A stretch of 64,000 nucleotides of DNA from an uncultured Oscillospiraceae bacterium (GTDB lineage Bacteria > Bacillota > Clostridia > Oscillospirales > Ruminococcaceae). This document shows, one piece after another, positions 23,909-33,348 of the stretch. The stretch's first letter is position 1, and every line of letters starts with the position of its first letter. The stretch covers positions 18,622-82,621 of the forward strand of contig CAKSHT010000001.1 in NCBI GenBank assembly GCA_934457235.1, in the 5' to 3' direction. A program made the translations under genes and the position numbers. The notes under the pieces were generated by a model, which saw nothing but the letters and a program-made list of their open reading frames with translations, did not search any database and was not told the origin of the DNA.

Positions 23909-25045
23909 ATGAGCGAAAAAAAGCGTACGAAATACGGCAGGCTCGCCGGGTGGGTCGGTATCATATGCAATATCCTGCTGAGCGCCGGGAAATTCATCGC
24001 CGGCAGTCTGTCCGGGAGCGTTTCCATAACGGCGGACGCGCTGAACAATTTCTCCGACGCGTCCTCCAGCCTTATCAGCCTTATCGGATTTCAGCTGTCC
24101 GAAAAGCGCGCCGACGCCGAACACCCCTACGGTCATGCGCGGTATGAATATATCTCTGGATTCGTAGTCGCTATCCTGGTTATCGTCATCGGCATAGAGC
24201 TTCTCCGCAGCGGTATCGAGCGCATAATAACGCCCCAGCCAGTGGAGCTCACGGCGGTATCCATTGCGGTCATGGCGGCTTCGATCGCCGTAAAGTTCGG
24301 CATGATGATCTTCGACCGCAGTGTAGGAAGGCACATTGACTCCCAGACGCTGATCGCAGCCGCCGCCGACAGCCGCAATGACTGCATAGTCACCGCCGCT
24401 GTCCTCCTTGCCGGAATACTTTCGGTGTATACCGGCGTTCAGCTCGACGGGATCATGGCGGTCGCGGTCGCGGCGTTCATTCTCTACAGCGGCGCCGGGC
24501 TTGTCCGGGATACCATGAACCCGCTGCTTGGAAAGGCTCCCTCCCCGGAGCTGGTGGAGGATATCCGCCGCAGGATACTGTCCTATCCCGGAGTGCTCGG
24601 CACTCACGACCTCATCGTGCATGATTACGGGCACGGGCGCAAGTTTGCCACGGTGCATGTGGAGATGGCGGCGGAGGAAAACGTAATCGAGAGTCACTCC
24701 GTTATAGACCGCATAGAACGCGATTTCCTGCACGACCTGGGAATAAATATGCTGGTGCATTTCGATCCTGTCGTCACCGACAGCTCCGCCGTCGGTGATA
24801 TCCGCCGGGAGCTGAGCCGCATAGTAAAGCTCATCGACGACAGACTTTCCGTGCATGACCTGCGGCTGGTCAGCTGCGGGGACTTCACCAGGGCGGAATT
24901 CGACGTGGTAGTTCCGCAGGACGGCTCGCTCAACGAACAGGACCTCCGGGCGGAAATACAGCGCTTCATCACCCGGAAGTACCCGGAGATACGCTGTGTG
25001 ATAACCCTGGACGACAGCTTCGCCGCTATCCCGCCGGAGAAATAA
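23909..25045 (+). CDS. Cation diffusion facilitator family transporter
   Basis: A 378-residue CDF efflux protein with an N-terminal six-helix membrane domain (to about residue 215) and cytoplasmic dimerisation regions. Metal site residues are visible in DALNNFSDAS (DxxxD) on helix 2 and DSRNDCIVT on helix 5. The DxxxD pattern is more usual in Mn/Fe-type than in Zn-type (HxxxD) members, so manganese is my inference. The C-terminus is longer than the minimal family by about 80 residues and seems to contain a second ferredoxin-like copy. Ribosome binding site GAGGGGG lies just upstream. Confidence 0.92.
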   Translation: MSEKKRTKYGRLAGWVGIICNILLSAGKFIAGSLSGSVSITADALNNFSDASSSLISLIGFQLSEKRADAEHPYGHARYEYISGFVVAILVIVIGIELLRSGIERIITPQPVELTAVSIAVMAASIAVKFGMMIFDRSVGRHIDSQTLIAAAADSRNDCIVTAAVLLAGILSVYTGVQLDGIMAVAVAAFILYSGAGLVRDTMNPLLGKAPSPELVEDIRRRILSYPGVLGTHDLIVHDYGHGRKFATVHVEMAAEENVIESHSVIDRIERDFLHDLGINMLVHFDPVVTDSSAVGDIRRELSRIVKLIDDRLSVHDLRLVSCGDFTRAEFDVVVPQDGSLNEQDLRAEIQRFITRKYPEIRCVITLDDSFAAIPPEK

Positions 25046-25049
25046 GGGA

Positions 25050-25078
25050 TTGACGTAACCGCCGCGATGTGGTAAAAT
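25050..25078 (+). promoter_or_regulatory. Promoter for the membrane protein at 25.1 kb
   Basis: TTGACG (25050-25055), 17 bp, TAAAAT (25073-25078). The expected transcript start near 25085 leaves only a short leader before the GGGGGG ribosome binding site near 25095. Confidence 0.7.
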
Positions 25079-25107
25079 AAAATCATCACTATTCGGGGGG
25101 CGGTAAC

Positions 25108-25848
25108 ACGGACTACTTTTTTCATGCTGACACATCTAAATACCGCCGCCGTTTTAAGGCGATAGCCATAACCACCGTCGTTCCGCTGTGTGGGATATGC
25201 GTTTTCTGCGCCGTAAACATCGTGCTCAGCTTCAGCGCCGGGGCTTCCCGGAGCATGCGGGCGCTGATGGCGGCGGTCATCGCGGCGTGCGTCCTCGCCG
25301 GAACGGTCACGGTTTTCCTCGCCGCGTACCACTGCTATAAGCACTGCCGGCGTCACTCAAGATTCACGTATCTGGATATCCTGCCGGACGGCTTCGTGTT
25401 CAGCCTTTACGCCGGGGAATTCCGCGATTACTCGGAGCTTGTGGTGCTCCGCCGGCTGTATTACGTCCCGTTCGCGGGAGTTACTGAGATCTTCCGGGAC
25501 GCGAAGAACTCGCCCTGCTCCGTCACTGTTCGCGGGGAGGTGCGCTGCTACCTCTGCGAGAGCGACCGTCTTGGATACCACGTCGATGAGGACGACCACA
25601 TGCACTTCGACAGCCCGGAACTTGACGAGCGCGGATTCGAGCGCCTGGAATCGCTGCGCATCGACGGGTGGTTCGGACGGACGAAACGTCTGGAAGCGGC
25701 GCTGAATTTCTATCTTGAGCAGTTCCGCAGCATTCCGGAGAAAAAGCCGTTCAACATCGCAGAGCATATCGCCGTGAAAAAGCGGAAGCGCCCCACTACT
25801 TCAAATCCCCTGCTTGAAGCCCCGACCTACGACAGAAACTGGAAGTAG
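25108..25848 (+). CDS. Two-helix membrane protein with probable non-AUG (ACG) start
   Basis: The first standard start in this frame is GTG at 25222, but the frame is open upstream to 25081 and encodes a transmembrane helix (ITTVVPLCGICVFCAVNIVL) that a 25222 start would cut. The promoter at 25050-25078 and GGGGGGCGG at about 25095-25103 point to a start near 25108, where the codon is ACG (next residues DYFFHADTSKYRRR). From 25108 the product has about 246 residues: two N-terminal helices, then a cytoplasmic domain of unknown family with acidic and aromatic residues and a basic tail. Either an ACG start is used, or a point mutation has damaged an ATG. Confidence 0.6.
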   Translation, partial: TDYFFHADTSKYRRRFKAIAITTVVPLCGICVFCAVNIVLSFSAGASRSMRALMAAVIAACVLAGTVTVFLAAYHCYKHCRRHSRFTYLDILPDGFVFSLYAGEFRDYSELVVLRRLYYVPFAGVTEIFRDAKNSPCSVTVRGEVRCYLCESDRLGYHVDEDDHMHFDSPELDERGFERLESLRIDGWFGRTKRLEAALNFYLEQFRSIPEKKPFNIAEHIAVKKRKRPTTSNPLLEAPTYDRNWK

Positions 25849-25915
25849 CTTTTTCTGTCTGCGGTATTGCCATAAAAATAAAACCGCATTATTGCGAATT
25901 TAGTTGAAATACCAC

Positions 25916-25944
25916 TTGAAAAAAAAACGCCAGGGTGGTATAAT
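25916..25944 (+). promoter_or_regulatory. Promoter for pyrG
   Basis: TTGAAA (25916-25921), 17 bp, TATAAT (25939-25944), 60 bp upstream of the pyrG ATG. Confidence 0.85.
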
Positions 25945-25967
25945 AAACTGTAGATATGTTTTTATGA

Positions 25968-27614
<1,647 letters not shown>

Positions 27615-27672
27615 GGTCGGGACAGGCTGGTCCGCGATCAAACCGATTTCAATTAATTATTCATTGATAATT

Positions 27673-27712
27673 CAATGCCGTCTGCGTCGCAACAGACGGC
27701 ATTTGTGTTTTT
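27673..27712 (+). terminator. Intrinsic terminator after pyrG
   Basis: AATGCCGTCTG pairs with CAGACGGCATT and is followed by TGTGTTTTT. Confidence 0.85.
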
Positions 27713-27749
27713 CATGTAAAATCCACGTAAAGTGGTGAAAGGAACTGAC

Positions 27750-29966
27750 ATGGGCGGAAAATTCTACGACAACCGTGAGCTTTCGTGGCTTAAATTCAAC
27801 GCAAGAGTTCTGGAGGAGGCATTCGATAAGGATACGCCGCTGTTCGAGCGGCTGAGATTCGTGCAGATATTCTGTTCCAATCTCGACGAGTTCTTTATGA
27901 TACGCGTGGGAAGCCTGCACGACAAAATGCTCTTCGACAGCAAGGACACCGAGAACAAGACCAACATGACCGCCAAGGAGCAGCTCATCGAGATAGCAAA
28001 GCAGGTAAAGAAGCTTCTGCCCATGAAGGACGACGCCTATTCCGAGATAATGGAGGGACTGAAGGACTACGGTATCGAGCACATCGACCCCGCCGCCCTC
28101 TCTCCGGAGGAGGACGCATTCTACCGCGCTTTCTTCGCGCGTGAGATACAGCCGCTGCTGTTCACCGGAGTTGTGGACAAGAAGCACCCGGTGCCGTTCC
28201 TCAAGAGCGGCGAGGTGTACGTTGGCGTTACGATATGCAAGAAGGACGACGCGGGCAAGACTACGTTCGGTATACTGCCGGCTTCCGAGAATTTCCCGCG
28301 GCTCGTGTGGCTTCCGGGTACAGGGAAGTTCCTGCTGACCGAAGAGCTTATCAGTCGTTACGCAGAGCTGGTTTTCAAGAACTTCGAGATAGTTTCCCGC
28401 TGCATTTTCAGAGTCACCAGGAACGCGGATATCGCGATGGACGAGGGTCTGTACGACCACGACGTGGATTTCCGCGACATTATGAGCGAGCTTGTCAAGA
28501 AGCGCAAGAAGCTCCAGCCGGTGCGCCTGGAGTTCCAGGGAAACCCGGATTCGGCGATAATCGCTCTCATCGCCAAGACGCTAAAGGTCAAGGATAACTT
28601 TGTGTTTACGCAGACCGCGCCGCTTACTATGAGTTTCCTTTCCTCCGTGGAGCGCCGCCTGGAGAAGCAGAGCGAGCTGTTCTTTGCGCCGCTGACGCCC
28701 CAGAAGTCGCCGGACATCGACCAGAAGCGCCCGATGATAGAACAGATAAAGCAGCACGACGTAATGCTGAATTACCCCTACGAGAACATCAGCCAGTTTA
28801 TCCGTCTGCTGGACGAGGCGGCGGATAATCCGGACGTGGTTTCCATCAAGATAACGCTTTACCGCGTTGCACGGGACAGCAAGATAATCAGCGCGCTTAC
28901 CCGCGCCGCTGAGAACGGCAAGGACGTCCTGACGCTGGTGGAGCTGCGCGCCCGCTTCGACGAAGAGAACAACATAGGCTGGTCCAAGCGCCTGGAGGAA
29001 GCCGGAGTTACGGTTATTTACGGCCTGGAGGAGCTGAAGGTGCACTCCAAGCTGCTTCTCATTACGCTGCGCGACGGAAGCGATGTAAGCTACATCACGC
29101 AGGTGGGCACCGGAAACTACAACGAGCGTACGTCGAAGCTCTACACCGACCTCACGCTGATGACTGCGGACAGGGATTTCGGTTCTGACGCTTCCGTGGT
29201 ATTCAATGCGCTCGCCGTCGGTAATACCGTTGAGAGTACGAACAAGCTTCTGGTGGCTCCCAAGGGACTTAAGAGCCGCATAGTGGAGCTTATCGATAAC
29301 GAAATAACCTACAAGACCAACGGCTACATCGGAATAAAGATGAACTCCCTGACTGACAAGGACATCATTGAGAAACTCGCCGAGGCAAGCCGCGCCGGCG
29401 TAAAGATAGAACTTGTAGTCCGGGGCATCTGCTGCCTTATCGCGGGAGTTGAGGGAGATACGGAGAATATCCGGGTGATCTCGATAGTAGGGCGGTTCCT
29501 GGAGCACAGCAGAATTTACATTTTCGGCACCGGCGACCGCCGCAGGGTGTATATATCCAGCGCGGACTTTATGACCAGAAACACCGAGCGCCGCGTGGAG
29601 GTCGCCGCGCCGCTTCTCGACCGCAGACTTGCGGACAGAGCCGTTGATATATTCAACACCTGTCTGCGGGACAACGTAAAGGCGCGTGAGCAGGCCAGCG
29701 ACGGCAATTACTACCGCGTCGAGCGCACCGAGGGAGAAGCTCCGCTGAATTCGCAGATATACTTCTACGAGCAGGCGTACAGAGCCGCCGAGGAAGCCGC
29801 GAAGAACGAGGAGGAGAACCTCCGCCAGTGCTGCGAGCAGGAAGCCGCAGCGCGTAAGGAAGCGGAGCTTGCGCTGGCTCCGAATTATGTCCACCCGGCA
29901 GCTCCGGCGGTATCCGGGGAGCCGCAGGTAACGCACCGCGTGAAGATACGCAGGGTGAAGAGGTAA
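27750..29966 (+). CDS. ppk: Polyphosphate kinase 1
   Basis: A 738-residue enzyme that reversibly polymerises the gamma-phosphate of ATP into inorganic polyphosphate, involved in stress and phosphate storage. The N-terminus (NRELSWLKFNARVLEEA), the phospho-acceptor His region LKVHSKLLLI (near residue 431) and GTGNYNERTSKLYTDLTL are all present, as are the paired PLD-like halves. The ATG at 27750 is chosen because AAAGGA precedes it; a GTG 18 nt upstream is less likely. A charged tail of about 50 residues follows the conserved domain. No ppx gene is adjacent. Confidence 0.96.
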   Translation: MGGKFYDNRELSWLKFNARVLEEAFDKDTPLFERLRFVQIFCSNLDEFFMIRVGSLHDKMLFDSKDTENKTNMTAKEQLIEIAKQVKKLLPMKDDAYSEIMEGLKDYGIEHIDPAALSPEEDAFYRAFFAREIQPLLFTGVVDKKHPVPFLKSGEVYVGVTICKKDDAGKTTFGILPASENFPRLVWLPGTGKFLLTEELISRYAELVFKNFEIVSRCIFRVTRNADIAMDEGLYDHDVDFRDIMSELVKKRKKLQPVRLEFQGNPDSAIIALIAKTLKVKDNFVFTQTAPLTMSFLSSVERRLEKQSELFFAPLTPQKSPDIDQKRPMIEQIKQHDVMLNYPYENISQFIRLLDEAADNPDVVSIKITLYRVARDSKIISALTRAAENGKDVLTLVELRARFDEENNIGWSKRLEEAGVTVIYGLEELKVHSKLLLITLRDGSDVSYITQVGTGNYNERTSKLYTDLTLMTADRDFGSDASVVFNALAVGNTVESTNKLLVAPKGLKSRIVELIDNEITYKTNGYIGIKMNSLTDKDIIEKLAEASRAGVKIELVVRGICCLIAGVEGDTENIRVISIVGRFLEHSRIYIFGTGDRRRVYISSADFMTRNTERRVEVAAPLLDRRLADRAVDIFNTCLRDNVKAREQASDGNYYRVERTEGEAPLNSQIYFYEQAYRAAEEAAKNEEENLRQCCEQEAAARKEAELALAPNYVHPAAPAVSGEPQVTHRVKIRRVKR

Positions 29967-30327
29967 TTCATATAATTGCGGGCTGCATGATCGCAGCCCG
30001 TCAGCATGTCGCATTCACGCCTTTAACTCGCTTCGCCGCATTTATGCCTTTAATTCGCTGCGCTCACGGCATAAACGCGGCGTGAACGCTTACATTTTTC
30101 ATTTCCCGGACGGTCGTCCGGGATTTTGCTGCGCAAAACCATGAAAAATGTGCATGCATCCGCACAATTATGGGGTGGTTTGTGATTAGGATTCGAGGGC
30201 GTGTGGTATTTCTGGCGTCTTAAATCATGCAGGGTAGGTAATGCGTATGTGTTTCGTACGTGATTGCCGATACATGCGATGAAAATGGCACGGTTTTAAT
30301 GTGCCACCAGGATTTTTAAACGCGCAC
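29967..30327. repeat. Multi-branched palindromic intergenic element after ppk
   Basis: No gene is seen. Three structures follow one another: a CGGGCTGC/GCAGCCCG hairpin (29979-30000, possible ppk terminator); nested stems TTCACGCC/GGCGTGAA (30014-30021 with 30079-30086) and TTTATGCC/GGCATAAA (30041-30048 with 30068-30075); and an 11-bp stem ACATTTTTCAT/ATGAAAAATGT (30092-30102 with 30141-30151) enclosing two hairpins, CCCGGAC/GTCCGGG and TTTTGC/GCAAAA. The last forms a three-way junction. The remainder up to 30327 shows no clear feature beyond a GGCAC/GTGCC hairpin. Confidence 0.7.
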
Positions 30328-30356
30328 GAAAAAACGGGCGGATATAGGATCCGCCC
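30328..30356 (-). terminator. Second terminator after yajC
   Basis: GGGCGGAT (30336-30343) pairs with ATCCGCCC (30349-30356); on the minus strand it ends in TTTTTT. Confidence 0.85.
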
Positions 30357-30365
30357 CTGCATATG

Positions 30366-30393
30366 AAAAGCGCCCGGAAATTTCCGGGCGCTT
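30366..30393 (-). terminator. First terminator after yajC
   Basis: An 11-bp perfect inverted repeat GCGCCCGGAAA/TTTCCGGGCGC starts 8 nt after the yajC stop and is followed on the minus strand by TTTT. It is one of two stacked terminators. Confidence 0.9.
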
Positions 30394-30398
30394 CGGTA

Positions 30399-30794
30399 TT
30401 ACTTGATGTCTGCGGGCTTGTCGTCCTTGCCCTTTTTCTTCTTGGGAGCTGCGGTCTCTGCCGGGATCTCATGTACGGTGTTGTTCTTCGCGATAGCGGA
30501 CTTCAGTACGCGGATCTTGGTGCGGTCGCTTCCGGTCTCGATGAGCACGGTGTCCTCCTTGACGGAAAGCACTCTGCCGATGATGCCGCCGTTGGTGATA
30601 ACCTCGTCAGCTACCTGGATATTGTCCAGCATGCTCTGCATTTCCTTGGTGCGCTTCTTCTCCGGACGGATTATGAAGAAGTAGAAGAATACCACGATAA
30701 GTGCCAGCGGGATAAGCATTGTGAGCATGCTTGCCACGCCTGCTCCATCGCCGGCTGCGGTCGATGCGGTAGAAATCATTGCCAGTGTTGTCAT
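30399..30794 (-). CDS. yajC: Preprotein translocase subunit YajC
   Basis: A 131-residue protein with one transmembrane helix (about residues 22-43, MLTMLIPLALIVVFFYFFII) immediately followed by the YajC hallmark RPEKKRTKE and then QVADEVITNGGIIGRVLSV. It is an accessory of the SecDF-YajC complex of protein export. The C-terminus is Lys/Pro-rich. The ATG at 30794 follows GGAGGA by a good spacing; an upstream ATG at 30830 has no support. It has its own promoter and a double terminator, so it is a separate unit from the Rnf operon. Confidence 0.95.
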   Translation of the reverse strand: MTTLAMISTASTAAGDGAGVASMLTMLIPLALIVVFFYFFIIRPEKKRTKEMQSMLDNIQVADEVITNGGIIGRVLSVKEDTVLIETGSDRTKIRVLKSAIAKNNTVHEIPAETAAPKKKKGKDDKPADIK

Positions 30795-30856
30795 TAGTTG
30801 TCCTCCATTATTTGTGCCCGCAAGGGGCATTATTTACAAGTACTTCGCACTTACTT

Positions 30857-30885
30857 ATTATAGCCTAAATCACGCCATAAATCAA
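30857..30885 (-). promoter_or_regulatory. Promoter for yajC
   Basis: Minus-strand TTGATT (30880-30885), 17 bp, TATAAT (30857-30862). Confidence 0.8.
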
Positions 30886-30909
30886 GTAGATGTGTGAAAT
30901 TTTCACCGA

Positions 30910-32103
30910 TTATTCAGAATAAAGCGCGATTCCCGCGTCACTGAACGCCCTGCGCACTTCCTTCAGCACGGATTCCGAGAACCCGGAGGACGTCAGCCGC
31001 ACTGCGAGCTCCTGCCCGGAATACATCGCGGATATTCTGCCCAGGAACGCCCGTGCCTCAGTGTAGCCGGTCTTTTCGCCGGGGTTGTAGTCTATCAGCA
31101 GCGTTACGGTTTTCAGCTTTGTCTTGTCCGCTGCCGGTTCTGCGGAGGTCAGCGACTGGCTCTCGGCGAAAAGTTCCTCATCGGATACTTCCAGGAGCAC
31201 CTCGGCTCCGGAACTCTTCGCGGACGTTTCGCACGCAGTTATCACGCTCCACAGAGCCGCAGAACGCGCGCTGTCGTCGGATATCGGCAGGTTGCTGAGG
31301 AACGTCGAGTAATCCTGGCTGTTGAACGCCGGGAACCGCGTGTTCGCGAGGATAACGCTCTTGAATCCCGCCTTTGAAAGCTCGCCGGTTATCGCCGAGA
31401 GATACTTCGAAGTACCTGCATTGAACGGGTCGAGCCAGGATTTTCCGCCGCGGTCTACATAGTAATCGTGCCAGATACCGCCGTCAGCTATCATGTAGCA
31501 GATGTTCTCGCCGCTGTAGCTCTGGGTCGTGCGGTCAAGCAGGGTATTTATCCGGGCGCGGGGAGTGAATCCGGCGTCGGTTATCAGCTTCACCAGCTGC
31601 CGCGCCGTAAGAGTTCCCGTCACCTGATCCTCCGGAACGCCGTCGATCGCGGTCTTGTAGAGGAAGTTTCCGTTCTCATCCTTGAGCGTTACCGTGATGT
31701 CGGTGTAGCCGCCGCTCTTTGCCGCGGCAAGCGCGCTGTTCAGCGCGTCGGAGCTTGCGAGGGAGCTTTCCGGCAGGAGCAGCGCGTTGGCTGCCGTTGC
31801 CTCCGGCTCAGTTTCCTTCGTAGGCTCGGATGTAACGTCAGAGGACGCGTTCTTTGTTCCCTCCGAGGAGTCGCCTGTGGTTTCGCCGGATACGGGCGGA
31901 GTCCACGCGGAGCCAGGCTCGGAGCTTGTCGTCTTTCCGCTGAAATAATCCATCAGCGGCTTTCCGACGCCGTATCCCACGACCACCAGAGCCGCCACGA
32001 TCACCACCATGAGTATCACGGTGAGCACCTTGCGGCTGGTGCTTTTCTTGCGCTGATAAAGGCTGTATTTGCGGTGCTTTATCTTGATCTGTTTTTTCTT
32101 CAT
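30910..32103 (-). CDS. Membrane-anchored putative glycosyl-hydrolase-like protein (DUF4015-like)
   Basis: A 397-residue protein: a short basic cytoplasmic N-terminus (MKKKQIKIKHRKYSLYQRKK), one transmembrane helix (about 27-47), a Ser/Thr/Glu-rich linker (about 55-105) and an extracytoplasmic domain. The region with TVTLKDENGNFLYKT and RQLVKLITDAGFTPRARINTLLD recalls the DUF4015 putative TIM-barrel glycosyl hydrolase family; that match is tentative. GGAGAG precedes the ATG. It starts 16 nt after the RnfA-like gene and is the last gene of that operon, although Rnf modules do not normally carry such a protein. Confidence 0.7.
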   Translation of the reverse strand: MKKKQIKIKHRKYSLYQRKKSTSRKVLTVILMVVIVAALVVVGYGVGKPLMDYFSGKTTSSEPGSAWTPPVSGETTGDSSEGTKNASSDVTSEPTKETEPEATAANALLLPESSLASSDALNSALAAAKSGGYTDITVTLKDENGNFLYKTAIDGVPEDQVTGTLTARQLVKLITDAGFTPRARINTLLDRTTQSYSGENICYMIADGGIWHDYYVDRGGKSWLDPFNAGTSKYLSAITGELSKAGFKSVILANTRFPAFNSQDYSTFLSNLPISDDSARSAALWSVITACETSAKSSGAEVLLEVSDEELFAESQSLTSAEPAADKTKLKTVTLLIDYNPGEKTGYTEARAFLGRISAMYSGQELAVRLTSSGFSESVLKEVRRAFSDAGIALYSE

Positions 32104-32119
32104 CGTTCTCTCCGTATGG

Positions 32120-32713
32120 TCAGAAGTTTGCGGTGTAGCCGGCGAGCGCATAGAACGCCAGTGAAACCACGCCGATATAGATGAGCATTATCGGATATCC
32201 GCGGAACACCCTGGGTATCTTTTCGCTGTCCAGCTTCTCCCGTGCGACGTTCAGCAGGAAGCACGCCAGGAAGAACCCGATGCCGGTGCCGAAGCCGTAA
32301 CCGATGTAGGACGGCAGGTCGCTGCCGTAGTTGGAATTAAGGAACAGCGCTCCGATGACGGTGCAGTTGAATATCGCGAGATGTACGTATTTTCTCATGC
32401 GGCGGAACAGCTTCGGGAACACTCTCCAGAAGAACAGCAGCGCCAGGACGTACAGAGCTCCGATGACCGCGGCGTATATCAGCGGCATGAACAGCCAGCC
32501 GAACTGCGTCTGCAAAAGAACGCTGTCGAGAAAGTAGGAAACGATGCTTGCGATGGTGGTCATCGCGGTTATCCCAAGGGTGAAGCCGATAACGGTGTCG
32601 TTCTTGCGGGAAGCATAGATGACGACATTGCTTCCGAATGCGCGGTCGAAGATCGCGTTCTGTACGAACACGGATACCATCGCGACGGAAATTATCCTTG
32701 CAATGACTTCCAT
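32120..32713 (-). CDS. rnfA: RnfA/NqrE-type membrane subunit
   Basis: A 197-residue protein with six hydrophobic helices. The segment NAIFDRAFGSNVVIYASRK and ALFFLNSNYG-like C-terminal half fit the RnfA/NqrE branch, and the length is near the usual 193. These subunits form the antiparallel membrane core of ion-pumping ferredoxin:NAD oxidoreductases. The ATG at 32713 overlaps the RnfE stop (TGATG) with GGGGGCGGAG upstream. The sequence looks diverged from standard RnfA, and the complex seems incomplete here (no C, G, B), so electron-transport function is not assured. Confidence 0.8.
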   Translation of the reverse strand: MEVIARIISVAMVSVFVQNAIFDRAFGSNVVIYASRKNDTVIGFTLGITAMTTIASIVSYFLDSVLLQTQFGWLFMPLIYAAVIGALYVLALLFFWRVFPKLFRRMRKYVHLAIFNCTVIGALFLNSNYGSDLPSYIGYGFGTGIGFFLACFLLNVAREKLDSEKIPRVFRGYPIMLIYIGVVSLAFYALAGYTANF

Positions 32714-33348
32714 CACTCCGCCCCCTTTCGGATAGAATCAGCGTGCTTGCTGCGGCGGCGTCTGTGGTTGGTTATCGCACGGCATACCGCCGCGAGGATA
32801 CCCACCAGAATGAATCCGAAGAACGTTGTCTTTGCCGCAGGCATAGGAGCGTCGCATACACGGAATCCGAACAGCTGTCCGAACGCCAGGAACTCGCGTA
32901 TCATTCCCACGACGAACGCTGCAATGGCGTAGCCCAGGACGTACATCAGCGCGTCCAGCGCCATTTCGTTGTATGGCATGAGGTAGAACCGGCTTTCGGT
33001 CTTGGCGAGGAGCAGCGAATTTACTATCAGTATCTCGACGTAGATGGACACCTGCTGCGCGGTTTCCGGGAACCATGCGTTCAGCAGGAGCGCGGTCGGA
33101 ATGTACATCACCGCCGCCACTCCGACGTACGCCAGTATGCGCACGGTATACACGATCTTCCGCGGAATGAAGCGGCATATCAGTATCGAGGTGTAGGATA
33201 TGAGCAGGAAACTCAGCGTGAGTATCAGTGCGCGCTCGAACGTGGTCGCTGCCACGATTATCGGCGCTGTCACAAGTCCGCTCATCAGCACGATGTTCTG
33301 ACGGAAAAGCCCGTCGGTGCTCACCTTCGGGAGGTTCTTCTTATTCAT
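32713..33348 (-). CDS. rnfE: RnfE/NqrD-type membrane subunit
   Basis: A 211-residue, six-helix membrane protein of the RnfE/NqrD branch, recognised from LFRQNIVLMSGLVTAPIIVAATTFERAL-like opening, the NSLLLAKTE segment and the C-terminal PAAKTTFFGFILVGILAAV. It is the partner of RnfA in the membrane core. The gene overlaps rnfD by 8 nt and rnfA by 1 nt, so all three are translationally coupled. Length is close to the usual 200-230. Confidence 0.82.
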   Translation of the reverse strand: MNKKNLPKVSTDGLFRQNIVLMSGLVTAPIIVAATTFERALILTLSFLLISYTSILICRFIPRKIVYTVRILAYVGVAAVMYIPTALLLNAWFPETAQQVSIYVEILIVNSLLLAKTESRFYLMPYNEMALDALMYVLGYAIAAFVVGMIREFLAFGQLFGFRVCDAPMPAAKTTFFGFILVGILAAVCRAITNHRRRRSKHADSIRKGAE

